From Acidobacteriaceae bacterium (GTDB taxonomy: Bacteria > Acidobacteriota > Terriglobia > Terriglobales > SbA1): a stretch of 9,388 nucleotides of DNA. The notes under the pieces were generated by a model. That model was given only the letters and a program-made list of their open reading frames with translations, ran no database searches and was not told the DNA's origin. Positions within the stretch are counted from its first letter, which is position 1. Every line of letters begins with the position of its first letter. The stretch covers positions 1 to 9,388 of the forward strand of contig PLEA01000378.1 of NCBI GenBank assembly GCA_003136335.1. The letters are read 5' to 3'. Positions 1-5,718 of the stretch are shown in pieces. The translations under genes were made by a program, and so were the position numbers.

Positions 1-806
1 CTTACCTTGACGTTGCCGTTCACATCGTCGACCGTGGTATCGGAATGCTGAGCGGAGATGTCGATACTGCCATCGCGGCCGGAAAGGTTCACATCGCCGC
101 GGCGGGAAGTGACGGAAACCTGCACTTTGCGGGGCAGAGAAATGTCGAGGTCGGTTTCGACGGGATGATCTCCCGCGGCTTCGACGTTGGCATTGAGCGT
201 AAGCAGGCCGCCAATGGCGGTGATGGCGGGCTTGGTTTGGTGATCGTACTTGTCGGCGTCATTCTGATTGTCGGCGCCCACGCGCTTGCGGACGACGACG
301 GTGATCTTGTTGTCATCGGAGGCGTGGATGCTGACCGCGCCGTGAGTGTCAATGATCTTGAGGCTGGCTCCCGCGGGGAAATCCTGCTCGAGATGATCGT
401 TGAAGTTGTAGGTTTGGCCGAAGATATTGCTGAAGTCGTTGTCGTCGAAATTGAACTGGTCGTGCAGGCCGGACCAGTTGACGTGTTCCAGTTGGGTCGC
501 GATTAGGCCGAACACTACGATCATTACAACCAGAACAATTCCTCCGCCGCCAATTCCTGAGGCGCGAGTTCCTTCCCGCTGCGCGCGTTGATGCTCGATC
601 AGTTTGATCACGCCCCACACGATGAGCAGCGCCGGCCAGTAGTTGGCGAATAAGTGCGCCAGGCGGCCGAGGGACAGGACGCGCATGGTGGCCATCAGGA
701 AGACCGTGCCCAGCACGATCAGAACGAAAGGCCCGGCAAGAGAGCGTCGCCGCGGCGGAGGAGGAACGACGGGCGGAACTCTGGGAGTCATGAGTGAGTT
801 AGACAT
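1..806 (-). CDS. LiaF-like membrane protein with DUF4097 beta-repeat domain (3' end outside window)
   Basis: The frame stays open from ATG 806 to the left edge, giving 268 residues of an incomplete protein. A proline/arginine-rich N-terminus (residues 8-21) is followed by hydrophobic segments at about 26-42 and 54-70. The second contains the LiaI/LiaF-type motif NYWPALLIVWGVIKLIE (DUF5668-like). A third membrane helix lies at about 89-104. From about 147 the chain becomes a run of short beta-type repeats (LKIIDTHGAVSIHAS, then SRRGDVNLSGRDGSIDISA, then VDDVNGNVKV) typical of the DUF4097 'putative adhesin' family, which probably lies outside the membrane. The start is supported by GAGGTG 4 nt upstream (811-816). 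The ATG overlaps the end of the upstream gene by 8 bp, so translation is probably coupled. It is the last visible gene of the sigma-factor operon. The biochemical role is unknown; LiaF/DUF4097 proteins are linked to envelope-stress sensing in Firmicutes, and the same role here is inference. Confidence 0.85.
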   Translation of the reverse strand, partial: MSNSLMTPRVPPVVPPPPRRRSLAGPFVLIVLGTVFLMATMRVLSLGRLAHLFANYWPALLIVWGVIKLIEHQRAQREGTRASGIGGGGIVLVVMIVVFGLIATQLEHVNWSGLHDQFNFDDNDFSNIFGQTYNFNDHLEQDFPAGASLKIIDTHGAVSIHASDDNKITVVVRKRVGADNQNDADKYDHQTKPAITAIGGLLTLNANVEAAGDHPVETDLDISLPRKVQVSVTSRRGDVNLSGRDGSIDISAQHSDTTVDDVNGNVKV

Positions 807-1839
807 GGTTCACCTCGCCAGAAGAGGCCGTCTGCTCCGGGTTGGGAGGTGGCTGCGGCGGCGCGACATTCGGTGGAACTGGTGGCGGAAAATTCTGTGG
901 AACACCGGGCGGAGTGCCGGGAGGCAGAGGGCCGACGTGTCCGCTCGACGAAGAATTGCCCTGCATCAGCTTGACCACTCCAATCACCAGCAGGATGGCG
1001 GGCCAGGTTCTGCCAAAGCCCACGCGGGAAACACTGTCGAGCAGGAAAAGCACGCCCAATGTAACCAGCATTGCTGGACCTATGAGCTTGCGGGTGCGGC
1101 AGCGCTCGCACTGGCACGTAGCCGAACTGCCGCCGATCAATCCCCACTGCTTGGCAAAGAGCCAGACACCGAGAAAGATCAGGATGAGCGGCCAGAAACG
1201 ATCGAGACCGAACTCAAAGAGTCCGGCAGTGTGCAACAGGAAGAGCACACCCAGGCCAATCAGAATGGCAGCTCCGACAGGAACCTTGGTGCCTTCGAAT
1301 TTCTCGCCGGCGCCAAAGGTCTGTGCCAAGCCGAATGGGTCAGGGGCAGGCTCGCCCAGCTGGATTGCCTTGGCGCTGCGAACCGAGTCAATGATCTGGT
1401 AGATGTAGAAAAAACCAATTGCGATTCCCAGGACCATGATCACGTACCAGGGAAGGTCGGAACTTACACCGAGGATCAAAAGCACCATGATGACCAGGTG
1501 CGACAGTCCCTTGGCGTACTGGCCGGTGTAGACCGCGCCCACGCCGATGGGAAAGAATCCGGCGAGAATTCCGGCAACGGCCGGGTTGGGTCCGGAGGCT
1601 GGTCCGGATTGAACTTTCACGCCGAGGCCTTGATCCATGAACTGCTGGTATCCGGTTTGTGGCGGAACTCGTTGCGGAACAAATCCTGCGGCCGGTACTG
1701 TGCCTTCCATGCGGGCAGCGAGGCACGCTTCGCAGTAGATCACGCCGCGGACGTCGTGGGTGCATTGGTTACAGAGTGGCTTCCCGCAAGTACGGCAGAA
1801 GGCCACTGCAGCAGTATCGCTGTGTGTGGCGCAATTCAT
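799..1839 (-). CDS. B-box zinc-finger membrane protein with two LiaF-like repeats
   Basis: The product has 346 residues. Residues 3-39 hold a B-box-type zinc cluster (C3, H6, C15, C18, C23, C26, H28, C36, C39) predicted to be cytoplasmic. Residues 87-107 and 112-150 form the first membrane region, with a TM2-like look (GAVYTGQYAKGLSHLVIMVL). Two further LiaI/LiaF-type units follow at about 187-230 and 252-294, each ending in a WP motif (RFWPLILIFLGVWLF and RTWPAILLVIGVVKLMQ). Between them sits a second small cysteine motif, C242-x-C244-x2-C247. The last 50 residues are strongly proline-rich. ATG 1839 overlaps the anti-sigma stop as ATGA, and a perfect AGGAGG lies 5 nt upstream (1845-1850). 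Proteins with B-box plus DUF5668-like segments are usually annotated only as hypothetical. A membrane-associated stress sensor or scaffold is an inference from operon context. Confidence 0.88.
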   Translation of the reverse strand: MNCATHSDTAAVAFCRTCGKPLCNQCTHDVRGVIYCEACLAARMEGTVPAAGFVPQRVPPQTGYQQFMDQGLGVKVQSGPASGPNPAVAGILAGFFPIGVGAVYTGQYAKGLSHLVIMVLLILGVSSDLPWYVIMVLGIAIGFFYIYQIIDSVRSAKAIQLGEPAPDPFGLAQTFGAGEKFEGTKVPVGAAILIGLGVLFLLHTAGLFEFGLDRFWPLILIFLGVWLFAKQWGLIGGSSATCQCERCRTRKLIGPAMLVTLGVLFLLDSVSRVGFGRTWPAILLVIGVVKLMQGNSSSSGHVGPLPPGTPPGVPQNFPPPVPPNVAPPQPPPNPEQTASSGEVNHV

Positions 1840-2618
1840 ACGGACCTCCTGTTAGTGGTCACCGACACTACAGGCAGATCGCAAAAAGGTAGACATGGAG
1901 ATGGACCCTCAGGAGCGCTGGCCAGAATGAGTTGGTTATCGATCTGGCTGTAATTGCGCTCCTGCTTCTGCTCGGGCTGTTGTGTTGTGTCGTTCTTGTC
2001 GTCTTTCTGTTTGGCCGGTCGAGATTCTTTGCGGCCGGGTTCGGCGGGCGCGACCGTACGTTTGATTTCGCGCACGCGCGACTCGACTTCGTACACGATC
2101 CGGACATTCTCGTAGTAGTGCACCACCCGGGCTTGTGTGTGGTAGTACGTGAGCCGGATCGCGGATGGCCGCAGGCTGATCTGGCGCAGGTCGGCGGGTT
2201 TGACGCCGGCTACGGTCAGGCCCACCGACAGCGCGAAGAAGGCCATGCCGAACGACATGGCAAAGCGCGGCTGGCGGACCGTCGCCCAAATCGGCTCGAA
2301 AAGCGAGGCCTGCACGTGCTCCCACCATGAAACGCGTTGGGGAGTTCGTACGGTGGCTCGCAGGCGCTGGGTGTCAACGCCCGTTGTGGATGCCAGAATG
2401 TTCGTGACCAGGCTGGCTGGAGGCTCCACCTCGGTGAGACCTTTCAGCCAGTTGCGGCCCGCCTCAGCGTCAGCGAGCAGTGGACCACACGCCTTGCAAA
2501 TGCGGGCGTGGGCCTGGAAGCGGTCGAGCCCGGTCCCGGTCAGGACGCCGTCGAGGGCGTCGGAGAGCAGGAGGTCGAACTCGTTACACTGCATTCCATT
2601 ACTGGTTTGGTCTGGCAT
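1836..2618 (-). CDS. Membrane-anchored zinc-binding anti-sigma factor
   Basis: The product has 260 residues from ATG 2618. The N-terminal cytoplasmic part carries the ZAS zinc motif H-x3-C-x2-C (AHARICKACGP, about residues 38-44), the signature of anti-sigma factors that bind ECF sigma factors. One membrane helix spans about residues 120-139 (AMSFGMAFFALSVGLTVAGV). About 120 residues follow that should lie outside the inner membrane. They include a tyrosine/arginine-rich stretch (LTYYHTQARVVHYYENVRIVYE), then a Lys/Gln/Asp-rich low-complexity tail. The ATG overlaps the sigma stop as TGATG, with AGGTGA a few bases upstream inside the sigma gene. A GTG at 2621 in the same frame would add one residue but has worse spacing. 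The predicted role is to hold the adjacent sigma factor at the membrane until an envelope signal releases it. The family call is firm; the signal and the release mechanism cannot be seen. Confidence 0.88.
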   Translation of the reverse strand: MPDQTSNGMQCNEFDLLLSDALDGVLTGTGLDRFQAHARICKACGPLLADAEAGRNWLKGLTEVEPPASLVTNILASTTGVDTQRLRATVRTPQRVSWWEHVQASLFEPIWATVRQPRFAMSFGMAFFALSVGLTVAGVKPADLRQISLRPSAIRLTYYHTQARVVHYYENVRIVYEVESRVREIKRTVAPAEPGRKESRPAKQKDDKNDTTQQPEQKQERNYSQIDNQLILASAPEGPSPCLPFCDLPVVSVTTNRRSV

Positions 2619-3217
2619 CACATCACCTGCCTATAGATACGTTGTAAAAGGCGCGCAAGTTCCGCCCGCCCTCTATTTATTCGCGATTTCACGGTGCCCT
2701 CCGGAACCTTCAAAGCGGTAGCGATTTCACGGTAGTCCATATCCTGTAAGTCCCTTAGAATCACAGCTTCCCGAAGTTCGGGGGAAAGTTTAGCCAAGGC
2801 GGCGTGGACGGTCTCGCCAACCTCCCGGCTGCGCACCTGCGCGTCGGGTGGGGCGGAGTGGTCCGGGATTTGCTCGCTGAGGGGCTGAGCGTCCTCGTGC
2901 TCAGACGCGGCGGTGTCAAAGGAGTCGGTCAGCCGGTCCTGCTTGGTCTTGCGGAAATGGTCGACCAGCAGGTTGCGGGTGATGGTCGTAACCCAGGTGA
3001 CGAACGCTCCTTTGGTGTGGTCATAGCTCGAAAGCGTGCGATACATCTTGATGAATACGTCCTGAGTGAGATCCTGGGCGTCGTCGCCCGATCCGGCAAA
3101 GCGGTAGCAGATGTTGTAGATGCGGCGGTTATAGGTTTGCACGATTTCCTCCCAGGCGGCGGCGTCACCGGCAATGCAGCGCCGGACCAGCATCGCGACG
3201 ACCTGGACGTCTTCCAC
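2618..3217 (-). CDS. ECF-family RNA polymerase sigma factor (RpoE-like)
   Basis: The product has 199 residues, a normal length for group 4 sigma-70. Region 2 lies at about residues 24-93. It includes the 2.2 helix that contacts core polymerase (DLTQDVFIKMYRTLSSY, 49-65) and the -10-recognition part (FVTWVTTITRNLLVDHFRK, 72-90). A charged linker at about 94-133 is rather long. Region 4 follows at about 137-190, with the helix-turn-helix that reads the -35 element (DYREIATALKVPEGTVKSRI, 161-180). The start is GTG 3217, supported by GGGGAG 5 nt upstream (3223-3228). It is the first gene of the overlapping operon and is followed at once by its predicted anti-sigma partner, the usual arrangement for sigma factors that activate their own operon. 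No standard GGAAC-type ECF promoter was recognised upstream. The specific ECF subgroup was not determined. Confidence 0.93.
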   Translation of the reverse strand: MEDVQVVAMLVRRCIAGDAAAWEEIVQTYNRRIYNICYRFAGSGDDAQDLTQDVFIKMYRTLSSYDHTKGAFVTWVTTITRNLLVDHFRKTKQDRLTDSFDTAASEHEDAQPLSEQIPDHSAPPDAQVRSREVGETVHAALAKLSPELREAVILRDLQDMDYREIATALKVPEGTVKSRINRGRAELARLLQRIYRQVM

Positions 3218-3284
3218 TTGTACTCCCCGGAAAGCTTGACCTGCCCAACCTAGAACAAACTTGCCTTCCCGCTCGGGAAAACTC

Positions 3285-3351
3285 TGTCATTCCGACCGCA
3301 GCCTCCCCTTCCGCTTAGGAAGGGGAAGCGCAGTGGAGGAACCTGATGTTT
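3285..3351. repeat. REP-like intergenic element with central hairpin
   Basis: A perfect 9-bp stem (TCCCCTTCC, 3304-3312; GGAAGGGGA, 3318-3326) with a 5-nt loop sits between a left flank TGTCATTCCGACCGCAG and a right flank GCGCAGTGGAGGAACCTG. The 'GTCATTCCGACCG...GCAGTGGAGGAA' frame resembles dispersed palindromic elements seen in acidobacterial and some other GC-rich genomes. That resemblance is from memory and was not searched. The hairpin is seen directly; its status as a repeat family is inferred. Confidence 0.45.
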
Positions 3352-3398
3352 CCCGCCCGGGCGACAACTCTCCCCACAAGACGGTACGCACATAGCGT

Positions 3399-3436
3399 CC
3401 CGCAAGTTCGTGGGTTGAATGGCGCGCCCGCAAGTT
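3399..3436. repeat. 10-bp direct repeat, two copies 28 bp apart
   Basis: CCCGCAAGTT occurs at 3399-3408 and again at 3427-3436, between the candidate -10 element and the sigma gene. The two copies enclose an 8-bp palindrome, GGCGCGCC (3421-3428, overlapping the second copy by 2 bp). A paired regulator site is possible but unproven. Confidence 0.4.
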
Positions 3437-3450
3437 ATTCGAAACAGCGC

Positions 3451-3459
3451 ATTGTAGCA
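3451..3459 (-). promoter_or_regulatory. Candidate extended -10 element of the sigma operon
   Basis: On the minus strand the sequence reads TGCTACAAT, one mismatch from the TATAAT consensus, with the extended TGn motif. No good -35 hexamer is seen 16-18 nt upstream, which is tolerable for an extended -10 promoter. Transcription starting near 3444 would give a leader of about 230 nt before the sigma GTG at 3217. It could equally be a chance match. Confidence 0.35.
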
Positions 3460-3537
3460 GTGGGACTGCGGGAATCGACGCAGTTGACGAACACTCACGT
3501 TAGGTGAAGAAATTTTCGCCGGCCCCGTCGACGAAGC

Positions 3538-4628
3538 CTAAGAAGTTGGAGTGAACTTTACGTTGATGAAGGCTTCGCGCTGCAAGGGACGGTTCTGCTG
3601 CTCCGCTGGCAGATAAGAAGAATGCCATACAACGCCGAGGGCGGCCGCCGAGAGCGTGGGATCGGAGGTTTCGACTACCTCAGCGTCGAGGACCTTGCCT
3701 TTCTGGTCGAGAATTGCGTACACGATGACGGGCCGAATCACCCCACTGTACCGCGCTGGCGCGCGCACGTATTCAGGAAACCGGAAAGGGCCAACCATGA
3801 TCGCTCCCGGGCCGTGGGAGAGCATTTTCTTCGTCGGGACGAACTGGTCGGGATCGTTGTTGGCGTCTTGGATGTCTTCGAGATGAATCTGCAGCACGCT
3901 AGTGCCGCCTTCGACGATGGTAGTTTGCCGTGGGAGGATACGCCCGTGAAACTGAATCCCTCTGTTGTAGTCGAATACGGAATAAATGCCCGGGGCTTCG
4001 GAGTGAATGCGCAGCAGGCCGGTCTTGGGATCGATGCAGAATTCGTTTTCTTCCCAGCGGCGCCCGGGAGTGGCGGTGGCGTCATTGCCGCCGCGCGACG
4101 TCAGAATGCAGGCGATTTCGGTACCTTCCCAGTTGGCGGTGGCCATGCGCATGAGTGAAGGAGCGAAGTTGCCGACCATCGGCCAGAAGACCGAGTTGCG
4201 AACCATCTGGATATGCAGCGGTATGTGGCCGCGCGGCTTGTCGTCCTAGGCGGTGCCTTCGTAGAAAATTCTGAGTTGCGAATAATCGCCCAGACGGGCC
4301 GACCAGCGCCAGGTCTGGCCATTGAGCCAGGTTTCCTCAACTTCTCCATAACCTTGAGGTTGTGCGAATCTCCGCCTGTGGAGTTGAATGAAACTTTCAG
4401 CGTGAAAGGCGCCATACCGGGCGTGTGCATGGCGCTGTTCTGCCGGGCACGCTCGAGCAGGTTTAGCAGCACAGCGCGCTTTTCCGGAGTGTCCGGAACC
4501 ACGGTGGGCCCGGTCGCGAGCTCCAGAGGGTCGTAGGGGAGAGGCGCTACTTTGGGTGCAGATTGCGAGAAAGCGGCGGCGACAAAGAGCAGAATAAACA
4601 GCGCGCGACGCAGGGGCCGGATGCACAT
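3538..4628 (-). pseudogene. Broken secreted protein with TonB-like C-terminal domain
   Basis: One reading explains the whole stretch. From ATG 4628 (GGAG 8 nt upstream; an in-frame GTG at 4637 is less likely) a signal peptide of about 23 residues (MCIRPLRRALFILLFVAAAFSQS) opens a mature chain. This runs in one frame through FTLKVSFNSTGG, ending near 4370. The natural continuation, QPQGYGEVEETWLNGQTWRW, is in the frame one base back, as if a base were lost at about 4365-4385. That frame then meets TAG at 4246-4248 within RIFYEGTA-stop-DDKPRGHIPLHIQ and continues unchanged to TAG at 3538-3540. The last 65 residues resemble a TonB C-terminal domain (GKVLDAEVVETSDPTLSAAA, then INVKF). The repaired protein would be about 360 residues and periplasmic or secreted. 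Two lesions argue for a decayed gene. Assembly errors or alternative decoding are less likely but possible. Confidence 0.75.
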
Positions 4629-4653
4629 GATGCACACTCCAGCGGGCGGGAAA

Positions 4654-4682
4654 ATGCTAGCCCAGCATGGCTACCTGCGCAA
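4654..4682 (-). promoter_or_regulatory. Candidate sigma-70 promoter for the broken TonB-like gene
   Basis: On the minus strand TTGCGC (4677-4682) is followed after exactly 17 nt by TAGCAT (4654-4659), which ends 25 nt before ATG 4628. Both hexamers match the consensus only partly. The position in the divergent gap of about 116 bp is right for this gene. Confidence 0.35.
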
Positions 4683-4704
4683 GCGGGGGCGGCTGTCCCC
4701 GGCT

Positions 4705-4733
4705 TTCCCCGCATCAACTGATTCTGCTACTCT
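4705..4733 (+). promoter_or_regulatory. Candidate promoter for the lipid kinase gene (near-leaderless)
   Basis: An extended -10, TGCTACTCT (4725-4733), ends 11 nt before ATG 4745. A weak -35, TTCCCC, lies 17 nt upstream at 4705-4710. Transcription would begin about 4-5 nt before the ATG, and no Shine-Dalgarno is visible, so the mRNA is predicted to be almost leaderless. This element also argues against the longer in-frame ATG at 4667. Confidence 0.3.
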
Positions 4734-4744
4734 CGACCGCGCAC

Positions 4745-5650
4745 ATGCGGGCTGCTGCCATCCTCGGACTGGGATGTTCTCCGACAGATCTGAAGCCTTT
4801 TCAGTCTGACACCAGGGTCGAATGGCGCATGGGCATGCCGGCCTCGGGCGAGCAAGCCGATGTAATTCTGCTCTTCGGCGGCGACGGGACGATTCATCGC
4901 CATCTCGGGCAACTAGTCCGGCTGGGTTTGCCGGTGTTGGTCGTGCCGGCGGGAAGTGGAAATGACTTTGCGGGGGCGCTTGGATTGCGGCGGGTTCGCG
5001 ACTCACGAACGGCCTGGCAGAAATTTTGCGACGGCGCCGGCAATATGCGCACCATTGACCTGGGAGTCATTTCTCCGCCGGAAAGCGCGGGCGGGACGCC
5101 CGCGCCACATGCCCGCTACTTCTGCACCGTGGCAGGGGTCGGGCTCGACGGCGAAGTTGCCCAGCGCGCCAACCGCCTGCCTCGCTGGCTGCGCGGGCAC
5201 GGAGGATATCTGCTGAGCCTGGCGCCAACAATTTTCACATTTACTCCACTGCCAATGAAGATTCTGACACGCCCGGAAGGTCGAGTCGAAAACAACGACA
5301 AAAGCGAAGTCTGGACCACTCGCAGCGATCGGCCCACGCTGCTGGCTGCTTTCGCCAATACTCCCCTGTACGGCGGCGGGATGAAGATCGCTCCTCAGGC
5401 CAAGATGGACGATGGCCTGCTCGACGTTTGCATCGTCGGAAGCGTTGCTCCCTTCCGACTCTTGCGATTATTCCCCAGCGTCTACAGCGGCCGCCATTTG
5501 AACATTCGGGAAGTAGCATACTTCCACGCCGCCGCGGTGCGGATCGAGACTGAACATCCGCTCGATGTGTATGCTGACGGAGAATATGTGTGCCGCACAC
5601 CCGCTGAGGTGGCCGTGCATCAAGCAGCGCTGAAGGTGGTCACGCCCTAG
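4745..5650 (+). CDS. Diacylglycerol kinase-family lipid kinase (DagK/YegS/LCB5 type)
   Basis: The product has 301 residues from ATG 4745. The catalytic-domain nucleotide loop GGDGT lies at residues 45-49 and the second signature PAGSGNDFA at 68-76. The C-terminal beta-domain shows YGGGMKIAP (about 209-217), DDGLLDV (222-228) and the terminal DGE (278-280) of the family. Members phosphorylate diacylglycerol or related lipids with ATP at the inner membrane surface; the substrate cannot be read from sequence. The part before GGDGT is only 44 residues, against about 60-65 in typical members, and the usual N-terminal NPxSG-like motif is absent. Residues 111-123 (PPESAGGTPAPHA) look like a loop insertion and are encoded by a perfect GC hairpin. 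An in-frame ATG at 4667 would add 26 residues of unlikely composition. The downstream gene sppA follows after 68 bp on the same strand. Confidence 0.88.
   Translation: MRAAAILGLGCSPTDLKPFQSDTRVEWRMGMPASGEQADVILLFGGDGTIHRHLGQLVRLGLPVLVVPAGSGNDFAGALGLRRVRDSRTAWQKFCDGAGNMRTIDLGVISPPESAGGTPAPHARYFCTVAGVGLDGEVAQRANRLPRWLRGHGGYLLSLAPTIFTFTPLPMKILTRPEGRVENNDKSEVWTTRSDRPTLLAAFANTPLYGGGMKIAPQAKMDDGLLDVCIVGSVAPFRLLRLFPSVYSGRHLNIREVAYFHAAAVRIETEHPLDVYADGEYVCRTPAEVAVHQAALKVVTP
5085..5105 (+). repeat. Perfect GC hairpin inside the lipid kinase gene
   Basis: GCGCGGGCG (5085-5093), loop GGA, then CGCCCGCGC (5097-5105) form a 9-bp perfect stem. It encodes part of an apparent loop insertion in the kinase. 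Its layout (GC stem, 3-nt purine loop) is like the hairpin at 7249-7267, suggesting an in-frame REP-like insertion. The shared origin is inference. Confidence 0.5.
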
Positions 5651-5685
5651 ACCTGGTTAACCTCGGCAGGCCCGGCGTTGGCTCC

Positions 5686-5712
5686 TTGCCCAATCCCGCT
5701 AGGTGCTAAACT
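5686..5712 (+). promoter_or_regulatory. Candidate extended -10 promoter of sppA (leaderless)
   Basis: TAAACT at 5707-5712, preceded by TG at 5704-5705, ends 6 nt before ATG 5719. A TTGCCC (5686-5691) lies 15 nt upstream, a short spacer. The expected start site falls on or next to the ATG, and there is no Shine-Dalgarno, so a leaderless mRNA is predicted. Confidence 0.35.
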
Positions 5713-5718
5713 TTCCTC

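Larger units (their letters stand above)
3218..3537. other. 320-bp non-coding region upstream of the sigma operon
   Basis: No convincing gene lies here; an 82-codon open frame on the minus strand at 3250-3498 has a composition unlike a protein. The region holds a candidate extended -10 for the sigma operon (3451-3459), a 10-bp direct repeat (3399-3408 and 3427-3436), a REP-like hairpin element (about 3285-3351), and a compact inverted repeat (TTCCCG-CT-CGGGAA, 3266-3279) about 50 bp before the sigma start. It also contains the 3' flank of the broken TonB-like gene, which is transcribed in the same direction as the sigma operon. Confidence 0.6.

Noticed and set aside
45..506. Plus-strand open frame of 153 codons at the left edge
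   Set aside because: It is antisense to the DUF4097 gene, which starts at 806 and is supported by a ribosome site and repeats; its Val/Gly/Asp-rich content is the mirror of that gene.
643..1953. Long plus-strand open frame of 436 codons opposite the B-box gene
   Set aside because: It lies antisense to two well-supported genes, has no recognisable domain, and shows an Arg/His/Gln/Asp-rich composition typical of shadow frames in GC-rich DNA.
3250..3498. 82-codon minus-strand frame as a small gene upstream of the sigma factor
   Set aside because: It spans a hairpin repeat and regulatory-looking sequence, and its composition is not protein-like; no ribosome site was noticed.
4360..4390. Programmed frameshift instead of a mutation
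   Set aside because: No slippery heptamer of the usual kind is seen, and a TAG further down in the new frame would still stop synthesis.
4101..4637. Taking the 178-codon frame as a complete small secreted protein
   Set aside because: After about residue 86 it becomes Arg/Ser/Pro-rich shadow sequence, while the adjacent frame gives coherent protein that joins the downstream part; a frameshift explains it better.
4667..4744. Longer N-terminus for the lipid kinase starting at ATG 4667
   Set aside because: The extra 26 residues do not resemble the family, and a plausible -10 element and near-leaderless start sit just before ATG 4745.
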